From positions 5,890,001 through 5,954,000 of the forward strand of contig NZ_CP036278.1 in the NCBI RefSeq assembly GCF_007748035.1: 64,000 nt of DNA, given 5' to 3'. The stretch comes from Aeoliella mucimassa. GTDB lineage: Bacteria > Planctomycetota > Planctomycetia > Pirellulales > Lacipirellulaceae. Below the pieces are notes generated by a model. It saw only the letters and a list, made by a program, of their open reading frames with translations. It made no database searches and was not told where the DNA came from. Within the stretch, counting starts at the first letter, position 1. Every line of letters begins with the position of its first letter. Shown one piece after another: positions 8,631 to 16,466 of this stretch. A program made the translations under genes and the position numbers.

Positions 8631-9239
8631 ATGACTGAATCGTCAGATATGTCAAAATACAAGCCTGGCTCACTGTTTGATGAGCCGCCAGTCGGGGTCT
8701 TCCACGATCAAATGGCTTGTGTTGGTACTAACGGCGGTCCTTATCAGTTTGATGACTTTGCCCATGGATACTTTGAAGCGGCTCGGCGAATAAGTGCCTC
8801 TCTCGTAGAAGATGTTGGATTTATTGATATTCTCGTATACCCGATTGCTTTTTTGTATCGGCAAGGCTTAGAACTCGCGATCAAGCACCTCATCTATTTC
8901 CTTTCGCCACACTACGGCGCCGGTAGTTCGCCAGTTTTGAATCACGGGATTATCAATAACTGGAAGATCCTTCGACCTCTAATTGAAAGTCACGCCACCA
9001 TTCATCCGCACCGGGAATTGGCACGCAAACAATTAGACGGAATCGAAGCTATTGTTACCGATTTCGATAAATTCGACCCGAAGAGTTTTGTGTTCCGGTA
9101 TCCCGAAGATAAGTCTGGCGGGGTATACATCAAAGATCATATGCGTATTGACGTTGCTCTTTTAATCCAGGAATTGACCCTCGTGATAAACTGGTTTGAG
9201 AATGTGGTAACTGGGACGCGTGAGGATCTTATCGCATAA
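8631..9239 (+). CDS. HEPN-like protein of unknown function in a gene cassette
   Basis: 202 residues, soluble. The central helical part (about residues 65-90, ILVYPIAFLYRQGLELAIKH) followed by LNHGIINNWKILRPLIE resembles the YPxxFLYRxxLELxLK ... H.L...W..LRPLL pattern of HEPN-type helical proteins, and the FRYPEDKSGG stretch near residue 155 is also typical of that group. The catalytic R-x4-6-H of HEPN ribonucleases is not convincingly present. The gene is followed 7 bp later by an attC-like site, so gene plus site look like one integron cassette. Low-GC content relative to neighbours supports transfer. The role is unknown; defence or toxin biology is only a possibility. Confidence 0.6.
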   Translation: MTESSDMSKYKPGSLFDEPPVGVFHDQMACVGTNGGPYQFDDFAHGYFEAARRISASLVEDVGFIDILVYPIAFLYRQGLELAIKHLIYFLSPHYGAGSSPVLNHGIINNWKILRPLIESHATIHPHRELARKQLDGIEAIVTDFDKFDPKSFVFRYPEDKSGGVYIKDHMRIDVALLIQELTLVINWFENVVTGTREDLIA

Positions 9240-9245
9240 GTCGCA

Positions 9246-9341
9246 AATAACAAAGCGAAGTGACGGAGCGAAAATCGCGTTCCGACTTTGTCGCATTATC
9301 AAGATCCCTCGCTTTTCCGCCCGTTGTTCGCCATCGTTCTC
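9246..9341 (+). other. attC-like recombination site 1
   Basis: Starts AAATAACAAAGCGAAGTGACG just after the stop of the preceding gene and ends CCGTTGTTCGCCATCGTTCT. The outer arms pair (AAC with GTT; GCGAA...ACGG with CCGTTGTTCGC) with unpaired bases on one arm, as in integron attC sites. Length about 95 bp. Confidence 0.65.
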
Positions 9342-9406
9342 TGGCAAATCGAACCTTTGCTACAAATTGGCGTCATGCCGTAAGCCCCATAAACATGGAA
9401 TGACGT

Positions 9407-10234
9407 ATGACACCGGCAGAGACTTTTAATCTACTGCAACAAGAGGGATTCCTCTTTCAGTCATCGCTTACACAGGGGCTTACTGCACTGCGTAAGGCCA
9501 ATGATTCCGATTCGCAAAAGGGCAACTACTACGTTGCATTCTTTCAGTTGTCGATCGGTCTAGAGCGATTGATGAAAACAACAGTGATCATCCACCATAT
9601 GTGGAGAAACAGTTTTTCCACTCCGTCTAGTGACGTTCTTCGCCGACTTGGACACCGCCTCCGAGATCTATACTCGCACTTGCAATCACTCGATGGTGTT
9701 GACGACAACCCATTGGGCAAGATCGCAACTACGTCGATCAGTTTTGACATTCTGACTGTACTCGACTCATTCGCACGGTCATCGAGGTACTACAACTTAG
9801 ACACGCTGGCTGCCAGCACAACTGCTTCGAATCCGATCGATGACTACAAACTAGTGATGCAACGCATCCTCGAAGAGGATATTGCGCAGAAGGTTGTCAA
9901 GCGAACGATCGCTCGCCAATCTGCTCTTGCGACAAACATGTCGCCTATGGTGTTCGCAGTTGATCCCGCTGCACCGAATGAATCATCACACGAAATACTG
10001 ACCCGGAGCTTGGTTAATCCTGCGCTGCAAGAACTTGCCAGTCCTCACGCTGTGTACCACACCGTGGTGCTGATAGCAGCATTGAAGGATTTGATTGAAT
10101 TCGTCGTGAACTCGACCCATTCGGCCGCGCAACAAATGGGGCAGACGCAAATAGCTGTGCCTTACATGGACGAGTTCTTGGACTTCGCGTGGCTGAACAA
10201 ATCGCACATACTTAAGAAAAAACGATGGCCATAG
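9407..10234 (+). CDS. Helical protein of unknown function in a gene cassette
   Basis: 275 residues, mostly alpha-helical, no signal peptide. Residues 39-60 (GNYYVAFFQLSIGLERLMKT) followed by RRLGHRLRDLYSHL resemble a HEPN-like helix pair with its GH.L..L motif. The C-terminal half has a second helical block (HTVVLIAALKDLIEFVV). No catalytic residues can be named. An attC-like site begins 12 bp after the stop codon, so this is the second cassette in the run. The start ATG at 9407 follows a weak GGAATG. Moderate certainty that it is a gene, none about function. Confidence 0.6.
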   Translation: MTPAETFNLLQQEGFLFQSSLTQGLTALRKANDSDSQKGNYYVAFFQLSIGLERLMKTTVIIHHMWRNSFSTPSSDVLRRLGHRLRDLYSHLQSLDGVDDNPLGKIATTSISFDILTVLDSFARSSRYYNLDTLAASTTASNPIDDYKLVMQRILEEDIAQKVVKRTIARQSALATNMSPMVFAVDPAAPNESSHEILTRSLVNPALQELASPHAVYHTVVLIAALKDLIEFVVNSTHSAAQQMGQTQIAVPYMDEFLDFAWLNKSHILKKKRWP

Positions 10235-10245
10235 TCACAATGCCC

Positions 10246-10334
10246 AGATAACAAAGGCATGAACGCGGAGCGACCGCCAGCGCGTTTCCAAATGGGACAT
10301 CTTAGGCTGTCGCCCGGTTGTGACCGACGTTACG
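10246..10334 (+). other. attC-like recombination site 2
   Basis: Begins AGATAACAAAGGCATGAACG directly after the second cassette gene and ends TTGTGACCGACGTTACG. The arms share the AAC/GTT core, GCGAC pairs with GTCGC, and the length (89 bp) suits attC sites of large planctomycete-type cassettes. Confidence 0.65.
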
Positions 10335-10543
10335 GGGCTCGTCGGCAGTCCCTCAACCAACATCGGTGTGCCCAACCCCCGCGTATCCCCATGTGTTAGG
10401 CAAACCTGCCGAATCGATTTCGCTCCGCGCGTTAGGGAGCACCAACGCTAGCCGACTGCAGCACCGCGTTCAAAGTGATACACAGGGCGCGTTCGCCTGC
10501 CGCATGATCCGTGGGATACTTCACGCATCGCCAAAGCAAGCAG
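10335..10543 (+). other. Putative cassette without a credible gene
   Basis: The 209 bp between attC-like sites 2 and 3 holds no convincing open frame. Its first half (10364-10463) is a ~100 bp block repeated at 11911-12010. Confidence 0.5.
10364..10463 (+). repeat. ~100 bp direct repeat, copy 1
   Basis: GGTGTGCCCAACCCCCGCGT, TTAGGCAAACCTGCCGAATC and AGCACCAACGCTAGCCG recur in the same order and spacing at 11911-12010. Both copies lie in cassette-type DNA; neither is coding. Confidence 0.8.
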
Positions 10544-10633
10544 TATAACCAAGCGGTGAACGGGAGTCCCCGATGACGCGGGTTATTGTATCATCGTCAC
10601 TTAACGCCTACCCCGTTACCGCCGGCGTTATGT
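10544..10633 (+). other. attC-like recombination site 3
   Basis: The best site of the run: TATAACCAAGCGGTGAACGG on the left pairs with CCCCGTTACCGCCGGCGTTA on the right (GCGGT(G)AACGGG with CCCGTTACCGC), leaving one extrahelical G, the hallmark used by integron integrases. The next gene starts 28 bp past its GTT core, as expected for a cassette boundary. Confidence 0.75.
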
Positions 10634-10661
10634 TTTCAAAAGCAATTAGAGATACCGAACT

Positions 10662-10973
10662 ATGTCGCAATTCAACGATGTGTCCATTACCAGAGAAGCA
10701 AACATCTACTTTGACGGAAAAGTTACGAGCAGAACCATCCATTTTCCCGATGGGACGAAGAAGACCCTGGGGATCATGATGCCAGGAGACTATGAGTTCA
10801 ACACGGAGGCAAAAGAACTGATGGAAATTCTCTCTGGCGATCTCGAGATTCAACTTGTCGGTGAGGAGTGGAAGAAGATCGCACCTGGCGGATCCTTTGA
10901 AGTTCCGGCCAATTCAAGCTTCAAATTGAAGATCGTCGAAGTCACCGACTATTGTTGTAGCTATCTGGCCTAG
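10662..10973 (+). CDS. ppnP: Pyrimidine/purine nucleoside phosphorylase PpnP
   Basis: 103 residues, a single small beta-barrel cupin of the DUF1255 (YaiE/PpnP) family; E. coli PpnP is 94 residues. Visible family signatures are ANIYFDGKVTSRTI near the N-terminus, DGTKKTLGIMMPGDYEFNT in the middle and the C-terminal PGGSFEVPANSSFKLK. PpnP phosphorolyses a wide range of nucleosides to free base and (deoxy)ribose 1-phosphate in the cytosol, for nucleoside salvage. Here it is cargo of an integron-type cassette, starting 28 bp after attC-like site 3, a context unusual for a housekeeping salvage enzyme. Identification is firm. Confidence 0.92.
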   Translation: MSQFNDVSITREANIYFDGKVTSRTIHFPDGTKKTLGIMMPGDYEFNTEAKELMEILSGDLEIQLVGEEWKKIAPGGSFEVPANSSFKLKIVEVTDYCCSYLA

Positions 10974-10977
10974 AACC

Positions 10978-11050
10978 GAAACATAACCAGTAGCTTCACA
11001 CGACGGCATGCGCCAGAACAAACGTCGGCGGTGCCCATTTGTCGCTAGAA
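10978..11050 (+). other. Decayed attC-like left arm
   Basis: ACATAACCAGTAGCTTCACA, 5 bp after the ppnP stop, resembles the left arm of the attC-like sites, but no matching right arm with a GTT core follows before the ~70 bp repeat. Probably a truncated site. Confidence 0.35.
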
Positions 11051-11054
11051 CCGC

Positions 11055-11126
11055 TTGGGGCGATGAACCTCAGTTAGTTTCCGAGACCGTCGAATTGATG
11101 GAGGTTGTGACAACCTCAGCGACTTA
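11055..11126 (+). repeat. ~70 bp direct repeat, copy 2
   Basis: Second copy of the block at 8314-8382, same orientation. Between 11127 and 11268 I see nothing further that is recognisable. Confidence 0.65.
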
Positions 11127-11268
11127 ACTAGGTGCCTTCAAAACGCATAGGCGTGTCACGCCGAGGCAGTTTGGCACCCTCAGTCGGAAAGAGTTAAACT
11201 TACAATATGTCATGCTCAGAAAGCATAGAAGTTAAATCAACTCACCTCCTTGCTCTTGTTGCATTGCC

Positions 11269-11856
11269 ATGCAAGCCGCCAGCATCCCCGAAGACTTATC
11301 ATGGTGGCAGCGTGCGTTGCAATTGCTGCTGGCTCCAATAGTATTGCCAGTGTCACTTCTCGTAGTCGGAATCCCGCTACTGATCATCGTCCTAGTGTCA
11401 TTGCCTTTTTCTGCTTTTCACCGCTGGGCTGCATTGCGGCGTGACGACCGCTTGGAGGACCGACTTGCAAGCGAAGGGCGGTGTCTTCGGTGGCAGGAGT
11501 TGAAGCACCTCATTGCACGCAAGGGAGGGACGCTTATTGTCGAGGTGCGACATAAAGACTGCCCAAAGTTGTGGTGGACCGAGGACGATATGAGAAACCA
11601 CTTTGCAGGCTGGCTACCTTGCCTGGAAGAAGCGATGGAAGAATTGTTCACTCCAGGAAGTATAGACGACTTTACGGAATGGTGTTACGACCGATATCTA
11701 GTGGAACCCGGGGGCAAAGCGATTCTTTGCCAGCGGTCTTCAGCTTCGCTTCGTGTTGCTGAAATTTCGATGACTGCTGAAGAACTCAATCCCAAAACAG
11801 GTGTTGCCTACGTGCCAAGCCTTCACCGGGCAGAAATAGATGGGCGACCTGTTTAA
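11269..11856 (+). CDS. Membrane-anchored protein of unknown function
   Basis: 195 residues. A long hydrophobic segment at about residues 18-47 (LLAPIVLPVSLLVVGIPLLI) would anchor it in the membrane, followed by a basic stop (RRDDRLEDR) and a soluble domain of about 140 residues rich in Trp and Cys with LIVEVRHKDCPKLWWTEDD. No family recognised. It lies at the right edge of the cassette region, but I see no attC-like site directly after it; instead the ~100 bp repeat copy 2 follows. Confidence 0.55.
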   Translation: MQAASIPEDLSWWQRALQLLLAPIVLPVSLLVVGIPLLIIVLVSLPFSAFHRWAALRRDDRLEDRLASEGRCLRWQELKHLIARKGGTLIVEVRHKDCPKLWWTEDDMRNHFAGWLPCLEEAMEELFTPGSIDDFTEWCYDRYLVEPGGKAILCQRSSASLRVAEISMTAEELNPKTGVAYVPSLHRAEIDGRPV

Positions 11857-11910
11857 GTGCCTCGGCCACATCGTTCGACGCGGGTCTCGCCGAGCCACGG
11901 AACTGCCCGC

Positions 11911-12010
11911 GGTGTGCCCAACCCCCGCGTATCCTCATGTATTAGGCAAACCTGCCGAATCGACTCCCAGCCGCGCAGTAGTTAGCACCAACGCTAGCCG
12001 GTCGCAGCAG
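11911..12010 (+). repeat. ~100 bp direct repeat, copy 2
   Basis: Second copy of 10364-10463. The region from 11857 to 12302 holds no convincing gene; short open frames on both strands here overlap this repeat and lack starts with ribosome-binding sites. Confidence 0.8.
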
Positions 12011-12302
12011 CTCGCCCCGAGTGGTTTGCGGACGCATCGCCGGCCGATTCCAGTGGCCCACCAGGCGATGCTGGCTCCCCCACCGGCCAATTGGAAATGG
12101 GGCCAAATAGTCGCCCGACATACCTACCAAGGCGACGTTTGCACGATGGTGCTAGCAATAGGACAAGGGCGGCATTTATCTCGCTTGGCACCACCAGCCG
12201 GTTTTGTTACCTTGCGGCCCTCAGTTGGGACAAGTGGCTCGACCGCTGCTTGTTCCTGCCGATAGATGACCTCATCTGGCCGACACGGAAGGATGGCCCC
12301 TT

Positions 12303-12821
12303 ATGCAAGTTCAGGGCAAAGAGAAGCTGCGGGTTCATATACGTTGGATGATCCGCCGCGATATGGGCGAAGTGCTACAAATCGAGAAGGGAAGTTTTGA
12401 GTTTCCTTGGTTCGAGGAGGACTTCGTTCGCTGCCTACGCCAACGAAATTGTATCGGCATGGTTGCCGAACATGGCGAACGGGTTGTCGGCTTCATGATT
12501 TACGAGCTGCACAAGACTCGGTTACACGTGCTCAATTTTGCCGTGGCTCCCGAGTATCGCCGATTGGGCATTGGTCAGCAAATGATCGAGAAGCTAGTCA
12601 GCAAACTCTCCAGTCAGCGCCGCACCCGGATCTCGCTGGAAGTTCGCGAAACCAACTTGTCCGCACAATTGTTCTTCAAGCAAAACGGTTTTCTTGCGAC
12701 TGCCGTGCTGCGAGATTTTTACGACGATTCCACGGAAGACGCCTACGTTATGCAGTACCGCATCATGAACGAGACGGAGGAGTACGAATCCTCCAACCGC
12801 ATTCATCGTTTGGCAGGCTGA
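12303..12821 (+). CDS. rimI: Ribosomal protein S18 alanine N-acetyltransferase RimI
   Basis: 172 residues, a single GNAT domain. Acetyl-CoA binding motif A is VAPEYRRLGIGQQMIEKLVS (about 84-103, with RRLGIG), and the C-terminal motif B region is ARLFFKQNGFxA-like (SAQLFFKQNGFLATAVLRDFY), typical of RimI, which acetylates the N-terminal Ala of S18 or acts more broadly on protein N-termini. RimI is usually 145-165 residues; there is a short basic N-terminal extension and an acidic tail here. Stands alone, convergent with ppdK, with a shared terminator between. Confidence 0.8.
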   Translation: MQVQGKEKLRVHIRWMIRRDMGEVLQIEKGSFEFPWFEEDFVRCLRQRNCIGMVAEHGERVVGFMIYELHKTRLHVLNFAVAPEYRRLGIGQQMIEKLVSKLSSQRRTRISLEVRETNLSAQLFFKQNGFLATAVLRDFYDDSTEDAYVMQYRIMNETEEYESSNRIHRLAG

Positions 12822-12850
12822 ATTACCTCGTAGTTAGCATCGCAAAAAAG

Positions 12851-12891
12851 AAAAAACCTGGAGGCTCCTTACGGAACCTCCAGGTTTTTTT
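12851..12891. terminator. Bidirectional terminator between rimI and ppdK
   Basis: Stem AACCTGGAGG at 12855-12864 pairs with CCTCCAGGTT at 12877-12886; A-run on the left and T-run on the right make it work in both directions for the two convergent genes. Confidence 0.85.
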
Positions 12892-12939
12892 GTTAACGTC
12901 ACGTCCGGCCATTTTGGCCGAGTGCTCCTGACGGATCGC

Positions 12940-15630
12940 TTAGGCGTCCTTCAGGGCAGCTTGGGCAGCAGCCAAGCGGGCGATTGGCACCCGGAACGGG
13001 CTGCAGCTCACGTAGTTCAGGCCAACCTTGTGGCAGAACGCGATGCTGGCAGGATCGCCACCATGCTCGCCGCAGATGCCGAGCTTGAGCTTGCCGTTGG
13101 TCGCACGACCCTTTTCGACAGCGATCGAGACCAGTTGGCCCACGCCGGTGGTGTCGAGCGATTGGAACGGGTCCTTCTCGAGAATCTCTTCGCCCAGGTA
13201 GTCGGGCAGGAACGAGTTGATGTCGTCGCGGCTGTAACCGAACGTCATCTGAGTCAGGTCGTTCGTGCCGAAGCTGAAGAAGTCGGCCTCGGTGGCCACT
13301 TCGTCGGCGGTCAGAGCAGCACGAGGAATCTCGATCATGGTGCCAATCAGGATCGGCAGCTTGCCATCGAACTTCTTCTTGGCCTTCACGTCTTCGATGG
13401 TTTCCTCGGCGATCTTACGCAGCATCGACAGCTCGTTCACGGTTCCGACCAGCGGAATCATGATTTCGGGCTGGGCGTCGATCTTCTTCTTCAAGCAGCT
13501 GATCGTCGCTTCGGTGATGGCGGTAACCTGCATCACGAGAATCTCGGGATAGGTCACGCTCAAGCGGCAACCACGGTGACCAAGCATCGGGTTGGCTTCG
13601 TGCAGCTGAGCCACGCGGTTCTTGATCTTGGCAGTGGTGATGCCGGTGGCCTTGCTCACTTCGGCTTGGCTCTTGGCGTCGTGCGGCAAGAACTCGTGCA
13701 GCGGGGGATCCAGCAGACGAATTGTCACTGGCAGACCCTTCATGGCCTTGAAGATGCCTTCGAAGTCTTTCCGCTGGTAAGGCAGCAACTTCTTGAGAGC
13801 CGCTTCGCGAGCTTCCTTCTCTTCGGCCAGAATCATCTCACGCATGTGGATAATGCGCTCAGGCTCGAAGAACATGTGCTCGGTACGGCACAAGCCGATG
13901 CCTTCGGCACCGAAGTCGCGAGCACGCTTGCTATCGGCCGGCGAGTCGGCATTCGTGCGAATACCAAGCTTGCGGTACTTGTCCGACAGCTTCATCACGG
14001 TTTCGAAGTCGCCCGACAGTTTGGGCTCGACGGTAGCGAGTTCGCCGCCGTAGACTTCGCCGGTCGAGCCATCGATCGACAGCACGTCCTTGTGGGTGTA
14101 GGTCTTGCCACCGACTTTGATCTTGCGACCCTTTTCGTCGATTTCAATAGCACCTGCACCAGCGACGCAGCACTTGCCCCAACCACGGGCAACCACCGCA
14201 GCGTGGCTGGTCATACCACCGGTGCTGGTCAGAATACCAGCGGCCGAGTGCATGCCGTCGACGTCTTCAGGCGAGGTTTCCTTACGAACCAGCAGCACCT
14301 TTTCGCCGTTGTGGGCACGCTCCACCGCTTCGTCGGCAGTGAATGCTAGCATGCCGAACGCGGCACCCGGCGAAGCGGGCAGGCCGATCGTCAGCGGCTT
14401 TTCCTTCTTCTTGGCAGCCGGATCGAACGACGGCAGCAGCAGCTGAGTGAGGTCGTTTGGCGGAATCCGCAGCACGGCGGTCTTCTCGGTGATCAGCTTT
14501 TCCTTGACCATCTCGCAAGCGATCCGCACTGCAGCAGCACCGGTCCGCTTACCAGTACGAGTTTGCAGCATGTACAGCTTGCCACGCTCGATGGTGAACT
14601 CGATGTCTTGCACGTCCTTGTAGTGCTTCTCGAGCTTGGTCTTGATGGCCATCAGCTCGGCGTGCACCTTCTTGCCGATCGTCTTGTCGGCGTCGCACTT
14701 CCACTTCGGCATTTCGGCCACAGGTTGCGGGGTGCGGATACCAGCGACCACGTCTTCGCCCTGGGCGTTCACCAGGAACTCGCCGTAGAACTTGTTCTCG
14801 CCGGTCGAGGGGTTGCGGGTAAAGGCGACACCGGTGCCGGAGTCTTCGCCCATGTTACCGAACACCATGCTCTGCACGTTAACGCCGGTACCGACCAGGC
14901 CGGTGATACCTTCAATGCGGCGGTACGAGATGGCCTTGTCGCTGTTCCAGCTCTTGAACACCGCTTCGATAGCCAGCTCGAGCTGCTTGATGGGGTCTTG
15001 AGGGAATTCTTGCTTGGTGTGCTTCTTGTAGACCTTCTTGTACTCGGCTACGAGTTCGATCAAGCCCTTGGTCGGAACTTCGGTGTCGAGGTCGACGCCG
15101 TACTTCTTCTTGATTTTGCTGAAGGCTTCTTCGAAGTACTCGTGGTGCACTTCCATGACCACGTCGCCGTACATGTTGATCAAGCGACGATAAGCGTCGT
15201 AAGCAAAACGCTCGTTGCCAGTGTCGTTGGCCAGGCCAACCACCGACTCGTCGTTGAGGCCCAGGTTGAGGATGGTGTTCATCATGCCGGGCATCGACAG
15301 AGCAGCACCCGAGCGTACGCTCACCAAGAGAGGATTGTTGGTGTCGCCGAACTTCTTGCCGTTTTCCTTTTCCAGGATGGCTACTGCGGCGTTCACTTCG
15401 TCCATCAGGCCGGTCGGAAGCTTTTGCTTCTCTTTGTAGTACTGGCCGCAGCACTCGGTGGTGATGGTGAAACCTGGAGGCACTGGCAGGCCGATCGAGG
15501 TCATCTCGGCCAGGTTGGCACCTTTGCCGCCGAGCAGTTGCTTCATCGATCCGTCGCCGTCGGTACGGGTCTTGCCGAAGTAGTACACCATCTTCGACTT
15601 GGAGCTGGAAGATTTCTTCTTCTTGGCCAT
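12940..15630 (-). CDS. ppdK: Pyruvate, phosphate dikinase
   Basis: 896 residues from the ATG at 15630 (MAKKKKSSSSK), matching the 870-900 usual for the family; longer upstream starts would add unrelated sequence. The enzyme interconverts pyruvate, ATP and phosphate with PEP, AMP and pyrophosphate in the cytosol. Visible parts in order: N-terminal nucleotide-binding domain beginning GGKGANLAEMTSIGLPVPPG, the SVRSGAALSMPGMM loop, the central phosphohistidine domain with GGMTSHAAVVARGWGK (catalytic His), and the C-terminal PEP-binding barrel with GLCRTEHMF and GTNDLTQMTFGYSRDD, including the conserved Cys in LGICGEHGG. Monocistronic, divergent from the CPBP gene. Very secure. Confidence 0.97.
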   Translation of the reverse strand: MAKKKKSSSSKSKMVYYFGKTRTDGDGSMKQLLGGKGANLAEMTSIGLPVPPGFTITTECCGQYYKEKQKLPTGLMDEVNAAVAILEKENGKKFGDTNNPLLVSVRSGAALSMPGMMNTILNLGLNDESVVGLANDTGNERFAYDAYRRLINMYGDVVMEVHHEYFEEAFSKIKKKYGVDLDTEVPTKGLIELVAEYKKVYKKHTKQEFPQDPIKQLELAIEAVFKSWNSDKAISYRRIEGITGLVGTGVNVQSMVFGNMGEDSGTGVAFTRNPSTGENKFYGEFLVNAQGEDVVAGIRTPQPVAEMPKWKCDADKTIGKKVHAELMAIKTKLEKHYKDVQDIEFTIERGKLYMLQTRTGKRTGAAAVRIACEMVKEKLITEKTAVLRIPPNDLTQLLLPSFDPAAKKKEKPLTIGLPASPGAAFGMLAFTADEAVERAHNGEKVLLVRKETSPEDVDGMHSAAGILTSTGGMTSHAAVVARGWGKCCVAGAGAIEIDEKGRKIKVGGKTYTHKDVLSIDGSTGEVYGGELATVEPKLSGDFETVMKLSDKYRKLGIRTNADSPADSKRARDFGAEGIGLCRTEHMFFEPERIIHMREMILAEEKEAREAALKKLLPYQRKDFEGIFKAMKGLPVTIRLLDPPLHEFLPHDAKSQAEVSKATGITTAKIKNRVAQLHEANPMLGHRGCRLSVTYPEILVMQVTAITEATISCLKKKIDAQPEIMIPLVGTVNELSMLRKIAEETIEDVKAKKKFDGKLPILIGTMIEIPRAALTADEVATEADFFSFGTNDLTQMTFGYSRDDINSFLPDYLGEEILEKDPFQSLDTTGVGQLVSIAVEKGRATNGKLKLGICGEHGGDPASIAFCHKVGLNYVSCSPFRVPIARLAAAQAALKDA

Positions 15631-15844
15631 GCCTGGGTTGTCCTTGGTATTCTTGGGTGGAAACGATTCAATGTAGGTGTCATGGCAAGGGTGCGAAGCG
15701 ATGGCACGATGGCCAGCCGGGCAATGTGGCCCCAAACGCAGACCCAAGGCGGGCCCCTTGCAGCAATAAAGAATGGGTCAATCTAGCGGGCGATTTGGCG
15801 ATTCGTCAAGCGTCCCACCCCTTGCGACCCGCGGAGAAACCCCT

Positions 15845-16456
15845 GTGAGTACCATCCAACAACCCCCTACAGACCCCCGCCGAGTGCTCGGGCTCATCGT
15901 CGGATTCGAGCTGGGCTTAGGGGCCCTGGGGCTCGCCATTGCCTGGCTGGCGGACATCCCAATAGCCGACGTTTGTTGGCCAGCGGACCTCGATCGGGCT
16001 GCTGTTGCAGGGCTGCTGGCCGCACTGCTGCTGATGCCAGGGCTGTTTTTCCTGCTTCATAGTCGCTGGCGACCGCTCGTTCGGCTTCGGCAATTGGTCG
16101 ATCGGGCGATTGGGCCCTGGCTTGCTGGGCAGTCGTTCGGGGGGCTACTGCTCATCTCGTTGGCCGCGGGGGCTGGGGAGGAGTTGCTGTTCCGCGGCGC
16201 CCTACAACCGCTGGCGATTCGGGTGACGACACCACTGGTCGGCATCTTGCTGGTGAGCCTGTTATTCGGAATCGTGCATGCGGCTTCGCGGACTTATTTC
16301 GTACTGGCGACGGTCATCGGCGTCTATTTTGGCAGTCTCGCCTACTGGCAGGGGGAAATCCTTAGTGCCGCGGTGGCCCACGCCCTGTACGACTTGGTGG
16401 CCTTGAAAGCCATGCTACGGCACCGCCAGCCAGCAGCCGGCGAGGGAATCGCTTAG
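15845..16456 (+). CDS. CPBP-family intramembrane metalloprotease
   Basis: 203 residues from GTG at 15845, which has GGAG 10 bp upstream; an in-frame ATG at 15773 would add 24 residues of low-quality sequence. Several membrane helices are visible. The three CPBP (Abi/Rce1-type) motifs are all present: E112-E113-LLF-R117, FGIVH145 and H179-ALY-D183, which coordinate the catalytic metal. Bacterial members cleave or process membrane peptides, and some give bacteriocin self-immunity; the substrate here is unknown. Divergent from ppdK and convergent with the TonB receptor gene. Confidence 0.88.
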   Translation: MSTIQQPPTDPRRVLGLIVGFELGLGALGLAIAWLADIPIADVCWPADLDRAAVAGLLAALLLMPGLFFLLHSRWRPLVRLRQLVDRAIGPWLAGQSFGGLLLISLAAGAGEELLFRGALQPLAIRVTTPLVGILLVSLLFGIVHAASRTYFVLATVIGVYFGSLAYWQGEILSAAVAHALYDLVALKAMLRHRQPAAGEGIA

Positions 16457-16466
16457 CTTGTTGCGG

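Noticed and set aside
12922-15786. Long plus-strand open frames of 475 and 407 codons
   Set aside because: Antisense to ppdK, whose family match is certain.
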